A stretch of DNA of 64,000 nucleotides. Source: Acarospora socialis. Taxonomy: Eukaryota > Ascomycota > Lecanoromycetes > Acarosporales > Acarosporaceae. Positions 1 to 9,345 of this stretch are shown here, in pieces. A model generated the notes under the pieces. It was not told the DNA's origin. It saw nothing but the letters and a program-made list of their open reading frames with translations, and searched no databases. Positions within the stretch are counted from its first letter, which is position 1. The number at the start of each line of letters is the position of its first letter. A program made the translations under genes and the position numbers. The stretch spans positions 682,001 to 746,000 of the forward strand of contig JAMYGW020000010.1 of NCBI GenBank assembly GCA_025617375.2. The letters run 5' to 3'.

Positions 1-494
1 GGCCCTGCTGCTCCACTACCAAACTCTCCCAACCGCTCATACCTCCAAGCAATCTTCATTCTCTCCTTCCTTTCTTTGCTTGTGCTATCACTTTCGCTAT
101 GGGCTTCTGCGGGCCCGACTAACCCAGGCAGCTCTCTCCCCCATTGCTCCCCTACGCCGACGACATGAACCATATGCCCTTGGACCAGCCCTTCGGCAGC
201 ATAGTAACGTAGCAACGCGCCAGCATAATCCGTTGTACCAAGCTCTTCAATCAAGAGCGAACTGCCAAGCGCAAGCCCCGCATGGCCAGCCAAGATCGCA
301 TCAAGCGAAGGCGTACCTGTCGAAGTGGTAGGCCGGCCATCGAGCGGTGACGGCCGAACTCCAGGTGTTGGTGCTGACAGTTTGGTGGCTGCCACCGGTG
401 ATATGACTTTATCATCGCCAAGATTGCTGATAGATGAAGCAGGACTGCGCGGGGCGCTGGACGAGAGACCTATATTGCGTTTCCGGAAGGACAT
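1..494 (-). CDS. ELP4: Elongator complex subunit 4 (3' part outside window)
   Basis: Elp4 is one of the RecA-fold subunits (Elp4-5-6 ring) of Elongator, which helps modify wobble uridines of tRNAs. Read on the minus strand from the ATG at 494, the frame stays open to the window edge (164 codons). After a Ser/Pro-rich start come the blocks PGVRPSPLDGRPTTSTGTPS, LDAILAGHAGLALGSSLLIE and ALLRYYAAEGLVQGHMVHVV, then WGRELPGL and MKIAWRYERL. These match the amino-terminal half of fungal Elp4/PAXNEB proteins in order and spacing. No intron is needed in this part. The gene is head to head with RPB8, with 239 bp between the two start codons, so the two probably share a promoter region. The carboxy-terminal half lies outside the window. 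The assignment is by recalled family sequence. Confidence 0.9.
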   Translation of the reverse strand, partial: MSFRKRNIGLSSSAPRSPASSISNLGDDKVISPVAATKLSAPTPGVRPSPLDGRPTTSTGTPSLDAILAGHAGLALGSSLLIEELGTTDYAGALLRYYAAEGLVQGHMVHVVGVGEQWGRELPGLVGPAEAHSESDSTSKERKERMKIAWRYERLGEFGSGAAG

Positions 495-733
495 CGTAGC
501 TATGTTGTGGAACTGGATGAGTTGACAGAAGTTTGGACTGTCGCAAAGCTCCGGCTCGCTAGCGGCGACGTTCTCAAGGTTCACAACGAACAATTTCTGT
601 TCGCGGAAGATAAGGATAAATTCTTCACCGAGAAGGAACCTTGATAACACCTCAAAGCAGACCCTCCGAAGCACTGTCAGCGTGCTTCTTCTTTTCGCCA
701 CACAAGCACTCCACCCCCACTATCGACCCCACC

Positions 734-1230
734 ATGACCGACTCACAGCTCTTCGAGGATACCTTCACCCTCACCTCCCTCAACGCGCAGAAATATGATC
801 GCGTGTCCCGTATATTCGGCACTTCCACCTCCGCTGATACCACCTTCACGCTAGACGTCAACACGGAGCTGTACCCTTGCAGCGTCGGCGACCAAGTGCA
901 ACTCGTGATAGCCTCCACGCTGGCACTGGACGGGACCAAAGACAGCGGGAAAGGATGGAGGAAATTTGGGAGGGGTGAGGCCAATCTGGGAGATATGTTC
1001 GACTACGTTTGCCACGGGAAAGTATATCGGTTCGAGGAGGGCGACGGCGACAATATGTAGGCGTCCGGTCTACTCCCTCGCTGAAAGAGCGTGATTCATG
1101 GATGCTAATAGACGAGGATTGTAGTAAAGTTTTCATGTCATTCGGGGGCCTGCTGTTGTATATTGAGGGACCGTACAAGAAAATGACGCCTCTACGAGTG
1201 GATTTCATCTACTTGTTGATGAAGAAATGA
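734..1230 (+). CDS. RPB8: RNA polymerase I/II/III shared subunit RPABC3 (Rpb8)
   Basis: Rpb8 is a small OB-fold subunit common to the three nuclear RNA polymerases. Exons are 734-1056 and 1125-1230. The 68-nt intron starts GTAGGC, has a GCTAATA branch sequence and ends TTGTAG. The spliced product is 142 aa, close to the roughly 146 aa of yeast. It begins MTDSQLFEDTFTLTSLNAQK, contains KYDRVSRI, LDVNTELYP and MFDYVCHGKVYRFEEG, and after the junction reads IKVFMSFGGLL, LEGPYKK-like IEGPYKK, and ends YLLMKK. All of these are family signatures. The ATG at 734 follows an ACC context. Longer in-frame upstream ATGs exist but lack family similarity. It is divergent from ELP4. Confidence 0.96.
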
Positions 1231-1401
1231 AGGCAGCTGGCAGATGTCACCAATAGGGGCCAAGGGAGGCATCGTCTGAACAGCTTGGGCGATTACAAGC
1301 AGCATCAGGAAAGCGTACTATGTGCATTGTTCTGGGCGGCATACCCGGACTCGGGCGTTTGGACCTAGAAAAGAATTAAGATATCGAGCGTTAAAGCAGG
1401 A

Positions 1402-2409
1402 TCAGGGTGTCGGAAATTCCAATCTCCTGTGTAGTCTTGAAACTATCTCGATATAATCCTTCTCATTTGCCTGAGTAAGAATCCCATGGCGTACGAAAAA
1501 GTCCAATAGGACAAGCGCGCAATTCGGCTTGAACTCTCCCTCCGCCAGTGCAAGCTGGACCTCTTCAACCGTCCACAGGTAGAAGTCTTCAACCTCATTG
1601 TCGCCTGGTTTCGGCAAGACATCTTCTCCTACTTCGAGGTCATAGACGTATTGGCACTCCGGCTGCAGCAGTCCCGTCTCACCACCTGCCCTTTCATCTC
1701 GGACGTAAAAGTAGGTCACCGTACCAGCAGCTCTCGCACCTTTTCGTACCAGCTCTTCGGGCAATGATGCCTCCTCAGACGCTTCTCTGACCAGACTTTC
1801 GAACGGCACCTCTCCTGTGCTTGTACCCCCCGCAACAGTGTTATCCAGCATGCCCCCGTAAGTCTGCTTGCCCCTTGCTCTTCTCGGCACCCAAAGCTTG
1901 ATGCCGTCCTTGGCTCGAACATACGCTGTCATATGCACTCCATATGTCACGATCCCAAAGAGAGGGCTAGCGGCTCGCTCGATATCCAGTAAGAGCTCTC
2001 CATTAGGGCCATAGACTGGGTAGAGTTCATCCCTCCAACCTCTCAACACTCGAAACTTGCCCTCATCGCGAGCATTCACCATTGTTTGTGCCACCAACAT
2101 GCTGCGCTTCGCAGCGTCGGTCCCACCACGATTGCTGATAGTTACGGTGCGAGCATGAGTATCAATATCCCAATGTTCAGACCAACGCAGAGCATCCACG
2201 GTGCTTGGAAGGATGTACCCTAGCGTCTTGTTGCAGTCTTCAACGAGGAATTTGTAGTAGGTTGACAGCTGAGTTATGTATAGTTGGGGATCATCTTGAT
2301 AGTATGGGAAGCTACAGACCTTGAGATTAGCGTATCAGATTAGACAGATAATCATGCAAGCCATTGCTTACCTGTCGCACTCTTTTATCAAATCGAGGTT
2401 CGACTTCAT
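1402..2409 (-). CDS. Nudix hydrolase, DUF4743 / thiamine-pyrophosphokinase-related
   Basis: Exons 2372-2409 and 1402-2311, with a 60-nt intron (GTAAGC...CTGTAG, CTAAT branch), give 315 aa. The amino-terminal part (about residues 1-150), starting MKSNLDLIKECD, matches the DUF4743 region found in fungal Nudix proteins such as the amino half of S. pombe Tnr3. It is followed by a canonical Nudix box at about residues 174-196, where GGTSTGE is followed by REASEEASL. The glutamates of the REUxEE motif, which bind the metal in this family, are all present. Relatives hydrolyse damaged thiamine diphosphates (oxo/oxy-thiamine derivatives). That substrate is an inference from the family, not visible in sequence. 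No pyrophosphokinase domain follows, so this is the stand-alone Nudix form. Confidence 0.88.
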
Positions 2410-2870
2410 GTTTGGTCTTATAATAATACAAATTATTCGACGAAGTAACTGACTGATCAATCGCGACGTCTCTTACTCCGTACGAAGTACTTCGTACCTC
2501 GGTGGTGAGGATCCGTGTTTAGCGCCCTACCTTCGCTCATACCCCTTCCTAACCTCCTCATTTTACAGGATCAGACGACAGCGAGTGGACGAATTGTGTT
2601 GCATGAACGCTTCTTTTCACAGGGAAACTGCCTGTACAGATCTATTCCTGGTTATCCTACTCCGTATACTCAGTATTGAGGACCCTGGGCTGGCCAACAT
2701 GCAACCGCCCACACGCACTCCTTACAGCATGGCTGTTAGGATGCTTTTTACATTCTCACAACTTATGTAGTATTGTTCGTTGTATCCGATTTTCGGTGCT
2801 CTTTCATTAGCACTCCTTCCTCATGGTGTACGATACACGCGTTCTTTGTCCGAAGCAACCATGAAGGAGG
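2410..2870. other. Intergenic region with palindromic GTAC motif
   Basis: Divergent spacer between the Nudix gene and the membrane protein gene. It carries a near-palindromic block around 2475-2500 built on CGTACGAAGTACTTCGTAC, the same kind of motif that recurs in larger islands at 20.8, 25.7, 26.0 and 41.4 kb. A 61-codon reading frame at 2585-2770 has no recognisable similarity. No RNA gene was seen. Confidence 0.5.
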
Positions 2871-5330
2871 ATGGGCAGACTGTTCTTTGTGTACTGCTTT
2901 CGTTACTCTGACTCTGAACTCACGGGCACCTCTCGGTTGCTTGCTCTTGTGAAGCTGAAAGCGTCTGCACCTCAGCTTGCAGCAGTTTCAAAGTTGGCGA
3001 GCCAAAGTATGGTTAACAGTCATTTACCTGTACTCCGAAGTCCAACGGGCAGTGATGGTAGCCGAAGCAGGAACACAGGTACACTACCAATACCTCGCAG
3101 TCCTACGAGCAAGGATGATATGCGATGGAAAAAGCTCGGGACTTATTCCATATACCTACTGTCAGCTGGGACCACAGTCATCCTCCTCGCTGTTGGACTT
3201 CTTTGCTTTCTCTGGTTTAGTGACCACATGAATACGACATGGCGACTTATAATGATCAATAATTGGGCTACCAGAGCTGTTACCCTTGGTTCTATAGCCA
3301 TCAGATGGGCCGTTACCTCGCAATCCGTCGTTCTCACTTCCATACTCGCGGGTCTGGCGCTTGAGCAGCACGGAATCAATCTTCATCAGTTTGCTACGGT
3401 CTCGTTACTGAGATACAGCAATAATGGCCCAATCAACTTGCTTCAATATTATCTTAAGAATCTTGAGTTTGGTCCTGGCATGTGGGTCCCAGTACTCGTG
3501 GCTCTTCTGAGCATCACAACGACGCTCTGCCAATTCTCATCTACTAGTCTCTTATCAGACGTACGGATTGGTACAGTTACAGGCTTCCCACAGATCTTGA
3601 CTAAGCCTAGTGGTATGAACAACAATTTCGGTCTGAACCAGTCCGTCATGTCACTGCAGCACATCGCTCCGGATTACTGGCTCACCAAACCGCCATCGTA
3701 CCCTACTTTTGCCGAATACTCTGAGCCTCCGATAGTTGCAGACGACATTGCTGATACAGGAGTCAAATTAAGAGCGCTTCTCCCAGTCGAGCCGGCAGGC
3801 TCCCCGCTTCCGCTACATTCGTTCTCCGGGAATGCAACCCTCTTCGACGCGCGAGTTACTTGCATCAGACCAGTTATTCAAGGTGCAGTATTACATGTCT
3901 CGACTCGTGGAGCCAACTCCACGTTCTACAATCTGGTCGGAAACGTATTGCCGAATAGGGCAGTTGGTAACGTCATCCCAAACGTCAACAATACCGGTAC
4001 ACCTTTCAATTGCACTCTACCAAACCCCTACGGTGGCCCACGGCCCAACACTACTGGTCCGATTGGAGGGGTCACAACATTTTGTTTCCTTGATCGTCGT
4101 GCAGGTGGTCTACTCTCCAGGCTGACAGCGTGGGACAATTCTTCTCTGCATCATTACTGGACCCCGGGTAGGACCTATGCTGCGTTTTCCGGCGAAAGCG
4201 ATGGAGGGTACGTCACTCAAGGAGTACCCGGCTCATCGGGCGGACTGGTCTCACCGATTGGATCTTCATATCTCGTGTTTAATATTGGCGGGAGCCAAGT
4301 ATCTGAGAGAGCGCACTCAGGCAACCTCGATATCTCGGACTGGGTCTTCAAGAACCATGGTCCGTGGCTGAACATGTCAACTACCCTGGGGGACAGCACA
4401 GTCTTCACCTCTATCTGTTACGATGGGCTGCAGGTGGCTGGTTCTGGTGATATTTCTCGTAGTACCATCGATATGAAGGTCACCGCTACAAGCGGCTGGG
4501 AACTCAAGGGCCCCACTGTGAGCTGGAACTATTCACGAATGTCAGCTTCGACCGAAGATGTACGCAGGCAACTGGGTGCTATCAACGCATCTTTGTCCCT
4601 TGCAAGCCGTGGACTACTGGCTCTGGAGCCCACTGGTATCAATGACCAGCTAAAGGCTAGAGATCACGATGTCAACACGACTGGCGCACTCGACTCTGGT
4701 CCCGACACAGTACCATGGGGTTGGGGTCTAATATCCAGCACTCTCAACCCAGGCCGCCAGGGCTTCCATCCCGGCAACAGCTCGGCCGTCTTCGCTCTCG
4801 ACAGTCAACTTGACCAATATTCCAACGAGTACTATCTAATCGCCAACTACGTCCTTACCATAATCCTTCAGGACATCATCGCAGAAACGCAGAATCCCGC
4901 ATTAGCATGGCAAGCGCACACGACGATGCTCCTCCGAATGGCCTACTACGACATGATGGCAATCTTCAGCCACGACGACTCTCAAACGGTCATCTTGTAC
5001 GAGACAGCTTCTTTCCCCCAATCCCGCAGAGGTCTAGTTACCGTCCTGTTCGTGCTGATCGCCCATCTTGTCATGGTCGTGATCACGGTCAGGTTGTTCT
5101 ACACCAGCACGCAGTATAGCATGGTCGGCAACGCGTGGCAGGCGACGGCGCAGACGATGACGGCAGAGACGGAGCTGATTTTGAGTAAATCGGGCATGGC
5201 TACTGACAAGGAAGTCGAGAAGATGCTCAAGAGGGCGGGCAGAGGTCGTGTTCGCGTCAAATTGCGGAATCCCGCTGACGGTGAAGGGCTGCGTCTTGGG
5301 CCCGTACAAGGTGGCTTGCGGACCGATTAG
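2871..5330 (+). CDS. Large uncharacterised fungal membrane protein
   Basis: An intronless frame of 819 codons. Hydrophobic stretches are visible at about residues 95-118 (YSIYLLSAGTTVILLAVGLL), 135-170 (RAVTLGSIAIRW...VLTSILAGLAL), 205-225 (WVPVLVALLSITTTL) and near the carboxy end (RRGLVTVLFVLIAHLVMVVI). A loop of roughly 480 residues between the third and last segment holds about ten N-glycosylation sequons (for example NATLF, NSTFY, NNTGT, NMSTT, NASLS), so it is probably extracytoplasmic. The layout resembles a widespread but functionally unknown Pezizomycotina family that I recognise only by pattern. The start is uncertain: the methionine at 3009 (MVNSHLPVLRSPTG) leads more directly into the conserved part, and the first 46 codons may be leader sequence. 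Confidence 0.75.
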   Translation: MGRLFFVYCFRYSDSELTGTSRLLALVKLKASAPQLAAVSKLASQSMVNSHLPVLRSPTGSDGSRSRNTGTLPIPRSPTSKDDMRWKKLGTYSIYLLSAGTTVILLAVGLLCFLWFSDHMNTTWRLIMINNWATRAVTLGSIAIRWAVTSQSVVLTSILAGLALEQHGINLHQFATVSLLRYSNNGPINLLQYYLKNLEFGPGMWVPVLVALLSITTTLCQFSSTSLLSDVRIGTVTGFPQILTKPSGMNNNFGLNQSVMSLQHIAPDYWLTKPPSYPTFAEYSEPPIVADDIADTGVKLRALLPVEPAGSPLPLHSFSGNATLFDARVTCIRPVIQGAVLHVSTRGANSTFYNLVGNVLPNRAVGNVIPNVNNTGTPFNCTLPNPYGGPRPNTTGPIGGVTTFCFLDRRAGGLLSRLTAWDNSSLHHYWTPGRTYAAFSGESDGGYVTQGVPGSSGGLVSPIGSSYLVFNIGGSQVSERAHSGNLDISDWVFKNHGPWLNMSTTLGDSTVFTSICYDGLQVAGSGDISRSTIDMKVTATSGWELKGPTVSWNYSRMSASTEDVRRQLGAINASLSLASRGLLALEPTGINDQLKARDHDVNTTGALDSGPDTVPWGWGLISSTLNPGRQGFHPGNSSAVFALDSQLDQYSNEYYLIANYVLTIILQDIIAETQNPALAWQAHTTMLLRMAYYDMMAIFSHDDSQTVILYETASFPQSRRGLVTVLFVLIAHLVMVVITVRLFYTSTQYSMVGNAWQATAQTMTAETELILSKSGMATDKEVEKMLKRAGRGRVRVKLRNPADGEGLRLGPVQGGLRTD

Positions 5331-5869
5331 ATATCCGACAAGGGATATGGTCCCGTTCCTGAGAACATCATGCCAGCTATGCGGCCATATCCTTCCCACG
5401 TGCCAACGCATGGCATTGGATACGGCTGCAGTAGACAAGATCTACGTCTGCGATCTTCGGCGGCTTCAGCTCGCTGCTTCCGAATCCCCATCCGCGCTCT
5501 TAGTATGCACAAGCGACGCTTGAGATTGTGTGCGGCCCTCACCTTAGGAAGTACTGCGAACATCCACTCAACGCAAACGAAGAGACACATGGCGGCGGTA
5601 TGAGCTCTCAACAAGAAAACTACCAATATAGTACCTGACCTTGCAAGCATCCGTTTTGTGTGGCAGATAGATTGAATATCCGTACCTCTATCTTTATTCT
5701 CGTTTCGCCTCGCCATCTCTGTGCTGCTTCGAACACTACCTTATATACACCATCGAGAAAATCACAACCTCGCAATGTCAGACGCAGCAATAACAACCCC
5801 AAAAGCGAAACCAATGTTCTATAACGGTCTATCCTACCCCTCTTTCCCACCCCCTCCGCCCATCAACCC
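5331..5869. other. Convergent intergenic region
   Basis: Spacer between the converging membrane-protein gene and the amidotransferase gene. Minus-strand frames at 5327-5716 and 5620-5850 overlap each other in different frames, start without a supportable family match and are not called. Nothing else was recognised. Confidence 0.5.
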
Positions 5870-7002
5870 TCACCCATCCAACAAAAACCTCAAAAACGCC
5901 CTGGCCACAACCACACCATCCTGCCTCCTCCCGACCCTCCCCAACGCCTCCTCGTAGATGCGATCGTCAAAAATCCCCTGCTCGTGCCGCACCTCCAACA
6001 GCTCGCGCACGATCTCGGCGTCGAATTCCGGGTGGCCTTGCACGGTCAGGAGCTTGTGCGGGATATACATGCCCTGCACGCTGCAGCGCGGGGAGGCGCC
6101 GAGTTGCTGCACGCCCGCCGGGTAGGTGGCGACGATGTCGCGGTGCATTTGTTGGAGGCTCTGTTGGTCGCGTCAGTTTTTGTTGTCTCGTATCTAAGCG
6201 AAGGGGACGGGTGAGTGAGTAGGTCTCCTCGCCGAGGCTGGGGATGGTTGTGCGGAAGGGCTGATCTGCAGAAGTTAGGGGAGACACGTACCAATGTGTC
6301 CCGCCCCTCGAATAGCTCTTTGCCGACCTTTGACAACTCCACCCCGCAAACGGAGATCTCCCACCCGGCATCGCTCCGGGCGACTTTGGCGCCCATTGCG
6401 CGACCGACGATTTGGTGCCCGAAACAGACGCCGATGACACGGAGGGAGGGGTGTGCGATGGCTTGGGTGACGAAGTCGACGAGCGCGAGGATCCAGGGTG
6501 GGGAGTCGAAGGCGCTGTGTCCTGTGAAGAGAGGGGTCGAGTGATTAGTCTTCATAGTGGCCAATCGATGAGCAGTCCTCTCCGCGCGTCTGCATCCGTC
6601 CTTCTCATCTCCTTGCGTAGGTGCACGGCGCATTGAGGAAAGTGATAGCTACTTACTGGACCCAGTAACTAGTATCCCATCTATGTCGTCCAGCGCCGGA
6701 TAGCGCTGCATGTTCTTTTCTATATTCCATTTCGTGATCCGTAGCCTGCGCCGAGACCCTGTCCCGTCTGCCCCATTCCTTTCTTCTGGGTTCGAATTTG
6801 TTGTCGAGTTTGAGATTCCATTGGGGCTGGAGTTGGAGTTGGAGTTGGAGTTGAGGCTGTCAACAATAAGGTCCGGATCCCCTAAAGCTTCCGCTCCGGA
6901 TTGAAGCAGCGCTGTGAAGACGTCGCCGTAGCCGCCGTATTTGGCCTGGGTGCGGGAGAGCGGGGAGTCGCATTCGAGGATGGCGAGGTGGAAGGGGCGC
7001 AT
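5870..7002 (-). CDS. Class I glutamine amidotransferase-like protein (GMP-synthase type)
   Basis: Exons 6657-7002, 6292-6521 and 5870-6160, with introns of 135 and 131 nt, give 288 aa. The single GATase1 domain keeps the whole catalytic triad: Cys at about 148 in IGVCFGHQIVG, and His 235 and Glu 237 in TVQGHPEF. The block HRDIV before the His/Glu motif is also typical. There is no synthetase domain, so it belongs to the stand-alone fungal group that includes yeast YLR126C. The partner enzyme and acceptor are unknown. Exon 1 contains a GGAGTT hexamer repeat (6829-6852, on the minus strand AACTCC) encoding a Ser/Asn tract within a poorly conserved insertion at about residues 50-80. The gene converges with the upstream membrane-protein gene. 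Confidence 0.88.
6829..6852 (+). repeat. (GGAGTT)4 coding microsatellite
   Basis: Four tandem GGAGTT units within the first exon of the amidotransferase gene. Read on the coding (minus) strand they give an alternating Asn/Ser tract, and the unit length keeps the frame. Confidence 0.9.
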
Positions 7003-7495
7003 TGGTCCGGATGGGTGTGTTTAGATGACACGGAGGGACGGCGAAGGAGTACTGGTCGAGTGAATTGACAGGTCGAGAGTTTGTAGGGTTAAGGGCCCAC
7101 AGGTATGAAGGTGTGATGATCTGGGTTAAGTTAAGCTGCATCCGGGATGGAATTCCTTATCGTGGTGTAACGTGGTGTGCTTATCTGACTCACCGCTTTT
7201 GGCAGAAAGTTAGCGTGATTAAGTGTTCCGAGGCTTTGTTCGCGTGATTGATGGGCCGAACAAATCTAAAGACAGGAACCAGCTCGCTAGGTTAGAGCCC
7301 TAAAGGGAAAGGATCACGGAGCTCACCTACGAGTAGATTGTGTTACACTTTCTGAAACCTTGCGGAGTTGCGATCAAGAAACCAGGCAGCCAGCATAGAA
7401 ACCTAAGACGTATGTTTGAAGGATTCGACCCGACCGAGAATATTCGAAACAGATGTGCACTCTCTACGTATCATCCGATACACACATTCTTCAAG
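7003..7495. other. Intergenic, nothing recognised
   Basis: Region upstream of the amidotransferase start and downstream of the PLAC8 gene. Only short frames were seen (7065-7247, 7453-7662) without family similarity. Confidence 0.4.
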
Positions 7496-7990
7496 TCAAA
7501 CAACATAATATAGATTTGCATTGCATTCTCGAGTCGCCTCTTCCGCGATCACTGACGAGTCGTCAAGCTCGTATCTTGCCTGACTGTCTTGTTGCTTGCC
7601 CGCTGGAAAAGCTGCCGGTGACTGGAGTTCATAATACACAGGTGGTGGAGCGTACATCATAGGTAGCTGCTGAACTTCATATCCTTGGGCCGCACTGATC
7701 TTGGAGGTTGTCCCTCCTCTTCCCACCATCCCCCGCTCCGTTACCTCCTTTTCCCCCTGCATCAGCTCACAGCAGCAACAGAGCCATTTGAGGCAGTCGC
7801 CACAGCAGCCGCCCTTGAGAGTATATCGAGTGCGCATTGCCCCGCGAGAGCTTGTTGTGACGAAGCATTGCAGGCAGCATGAGATAAGTATGCTGTAGCT
7901 TATACATTGCTGTTCGCGATATTGCCCGTCAGCCCGCAGTCTGTTGTCGTATAGGCTAAGAATTCGCCCAGGACACTGGCGCGTGTGGGG
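7496..7990 (-). CDS. PLAC8-family cysteine-rich protein, 5' end unresolved
   Basis: The frame read from 7990 to the stop at 7496 (164 aa) holds most of a PLAC8 (Cys-rich, FCR/cornifelin-type) domain: QCPGRILSLYDNRLR, then CISYSILISCCLQC, RTRYTLKGGCCGDCLKW, LCCCCELMQGEKEVTERG. This is the usual order CP...C...GxCGDC..CC..CxLxQxxKEV. A Pro/Tyr/Gln-rich tail follows (MMYAPPPVYYE), as in fungal members. PLAC8 proteins act at membranes in ion homeostasis and cell-size control. The first coding exon was not found: 7990 is placed after a good TTTTCCCAG acceptor, and the usual W...C...C start motif could not be located in the 500 bp upstream. The gene may be intact with a hidden first exon, or truncated. 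Confidence 0.6.
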   Translation of the reverse strand, partial: PHTRQCPGRILSLYDNRLRADGQYREQQCISYSILISCCLQCFVTTSSRGAMRTRYTLKGGCCGDCLKWLCCCCELMQGEKEVTERGMVGRGGTTSKISAAQGYEVQQLPMMYAPPPVYYELQSPAAFPAGKQQDSQARYELDDSSVIAEEATRECNANLYYVV

Positions 7991-9345
7991 CTGGGAAAAG
8001 AGGGAAAGGGGCCAAGGTACGGAGCTGTTGCAATAGCTTTATCTCTGCATGCTTGCATCGTTGGAGCAGTGATTCGACCTGCCATGCAAGATACATTTGC
8101 ACCAGAAAGTAAGACGACCTGGCTCCTCGTGGGCGAATGTCAGCTCTCCAGATTATAGAACGATCTCAGAAATAGGCCAAATTGGATGCATAGCGAGTGG
8201 GAGAATGACAAGTTTCGTTGGGCGAGCACCACCCGCAGAAGGGGTTCTGCTAGCTCTTCGGCATCACTGCCGTTTGCTTTGTGTCTCTAGAATTCCGTGT
8301 CGCCAAAGGAAATCCTGACGTTATGCAAATAAATCTGATTGAACAGCGCGTTCTTCTAGTGTACTGTGTAAGAGAACAACACCAAGCTGCATCGACTGAC
8401 CTAGTCTATGCCGACGTGAGAAAGACAATTTCTCTATATCGCTGAGCGTACAGACCACTCCGGTTGCTCCCATTTGCCGTCAGTGTCGTGTAATTAGAGC
8501 CTCAGTGATCCATTTAGGAAGCAACACAACGCATACCAATGCCTTGGCCCCCACTGATCGGGCCAAACATCCTCAATCGTGCAGGACGAGCACATCAGCA
8601 AAAGTCATCGGAAGGCCAACGCGCAATCACTGAATAGAACACAAGATCCTGACATAGATGGAACGAAGATCTATACCACAGATTTCCATGTAAATGCGGG
8701 GCAATGATCAGACGCCAGAAGGTGCCATGGGAATGGATAAGGAGCAGAGTCCTGCAGTCCCCATGACGAACACGCAGCTGAAGGTCCGGGATCTTGGTTG
8801 ACATGCCAATTCAATGACTCGATACAGGCACATGTGTCCTCTTATAAGCAGGACAAGTTGCTATCGCTGTTGGTTATCCTATTGGGGTCCACTGCCAATT
8901 GGTCGGTGATGCTCGATATAGATATTTGCTAGGAGTGTTCGCGCCTGGTCATGATAAGTACCATTGAAGGTATTAATTTTTCCGGTGACATAGGGGCCGA
9001 TAGGGCAACTACTGGATAACGCTATGACTAAGCAGTTGCTCCCTTACTCATCGAGAAAACTAGGCCTTCGGTGCATCTCTTCCCGAAACAGCTAACCGGT
9101 CGATGACGCAGCTTAGCAAGCCGACTAACGTTAGAGGTTACGATTTCAAAGCAGTAAGTTAACCAGAAATGGATGGAGGCTTTTCGGCTCCCATCATTCC
9201 TCGTCAGTATGGGCTGTGTATTCATATGGAGCCTTTCTCAGCGCAGAAACCCCGTGGGGCTAGGATTGGTGGACTTATTCGGGCTGTGCAGCTTGCAGCC
9301 CGATTCATATATCAAAAGAACGAGTATCTCAGGGGATTCACCACA
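7991..9345. other. Gene-poor stretch upstream of the MFS gene
   Basis: Expected to hold the missing first exon of the PLAC8 gene and the promoter and leader of the MFS transporter. No further coding frame, RNA gene or repeat was recognised. The frame of the MFS gene is open upstream to 9169, but that part looks like leader. Confidence 0.4.

Noticed and set aside
2585-2770. 61-codon plus-strand frame
   Set aside because: Short, no similarity, and stands in a divergent promoter region.
5721-5957. Plus-strand frame preceded by TTATATAC and starting MSDAAITTPKAK, overlapping the amidotransferase end
   Set aside because: The second half is antisense to the last amidotransferase exon, composition is Pro/Asn-rich without a domain, and the TATA-like word alone is weak evidence.
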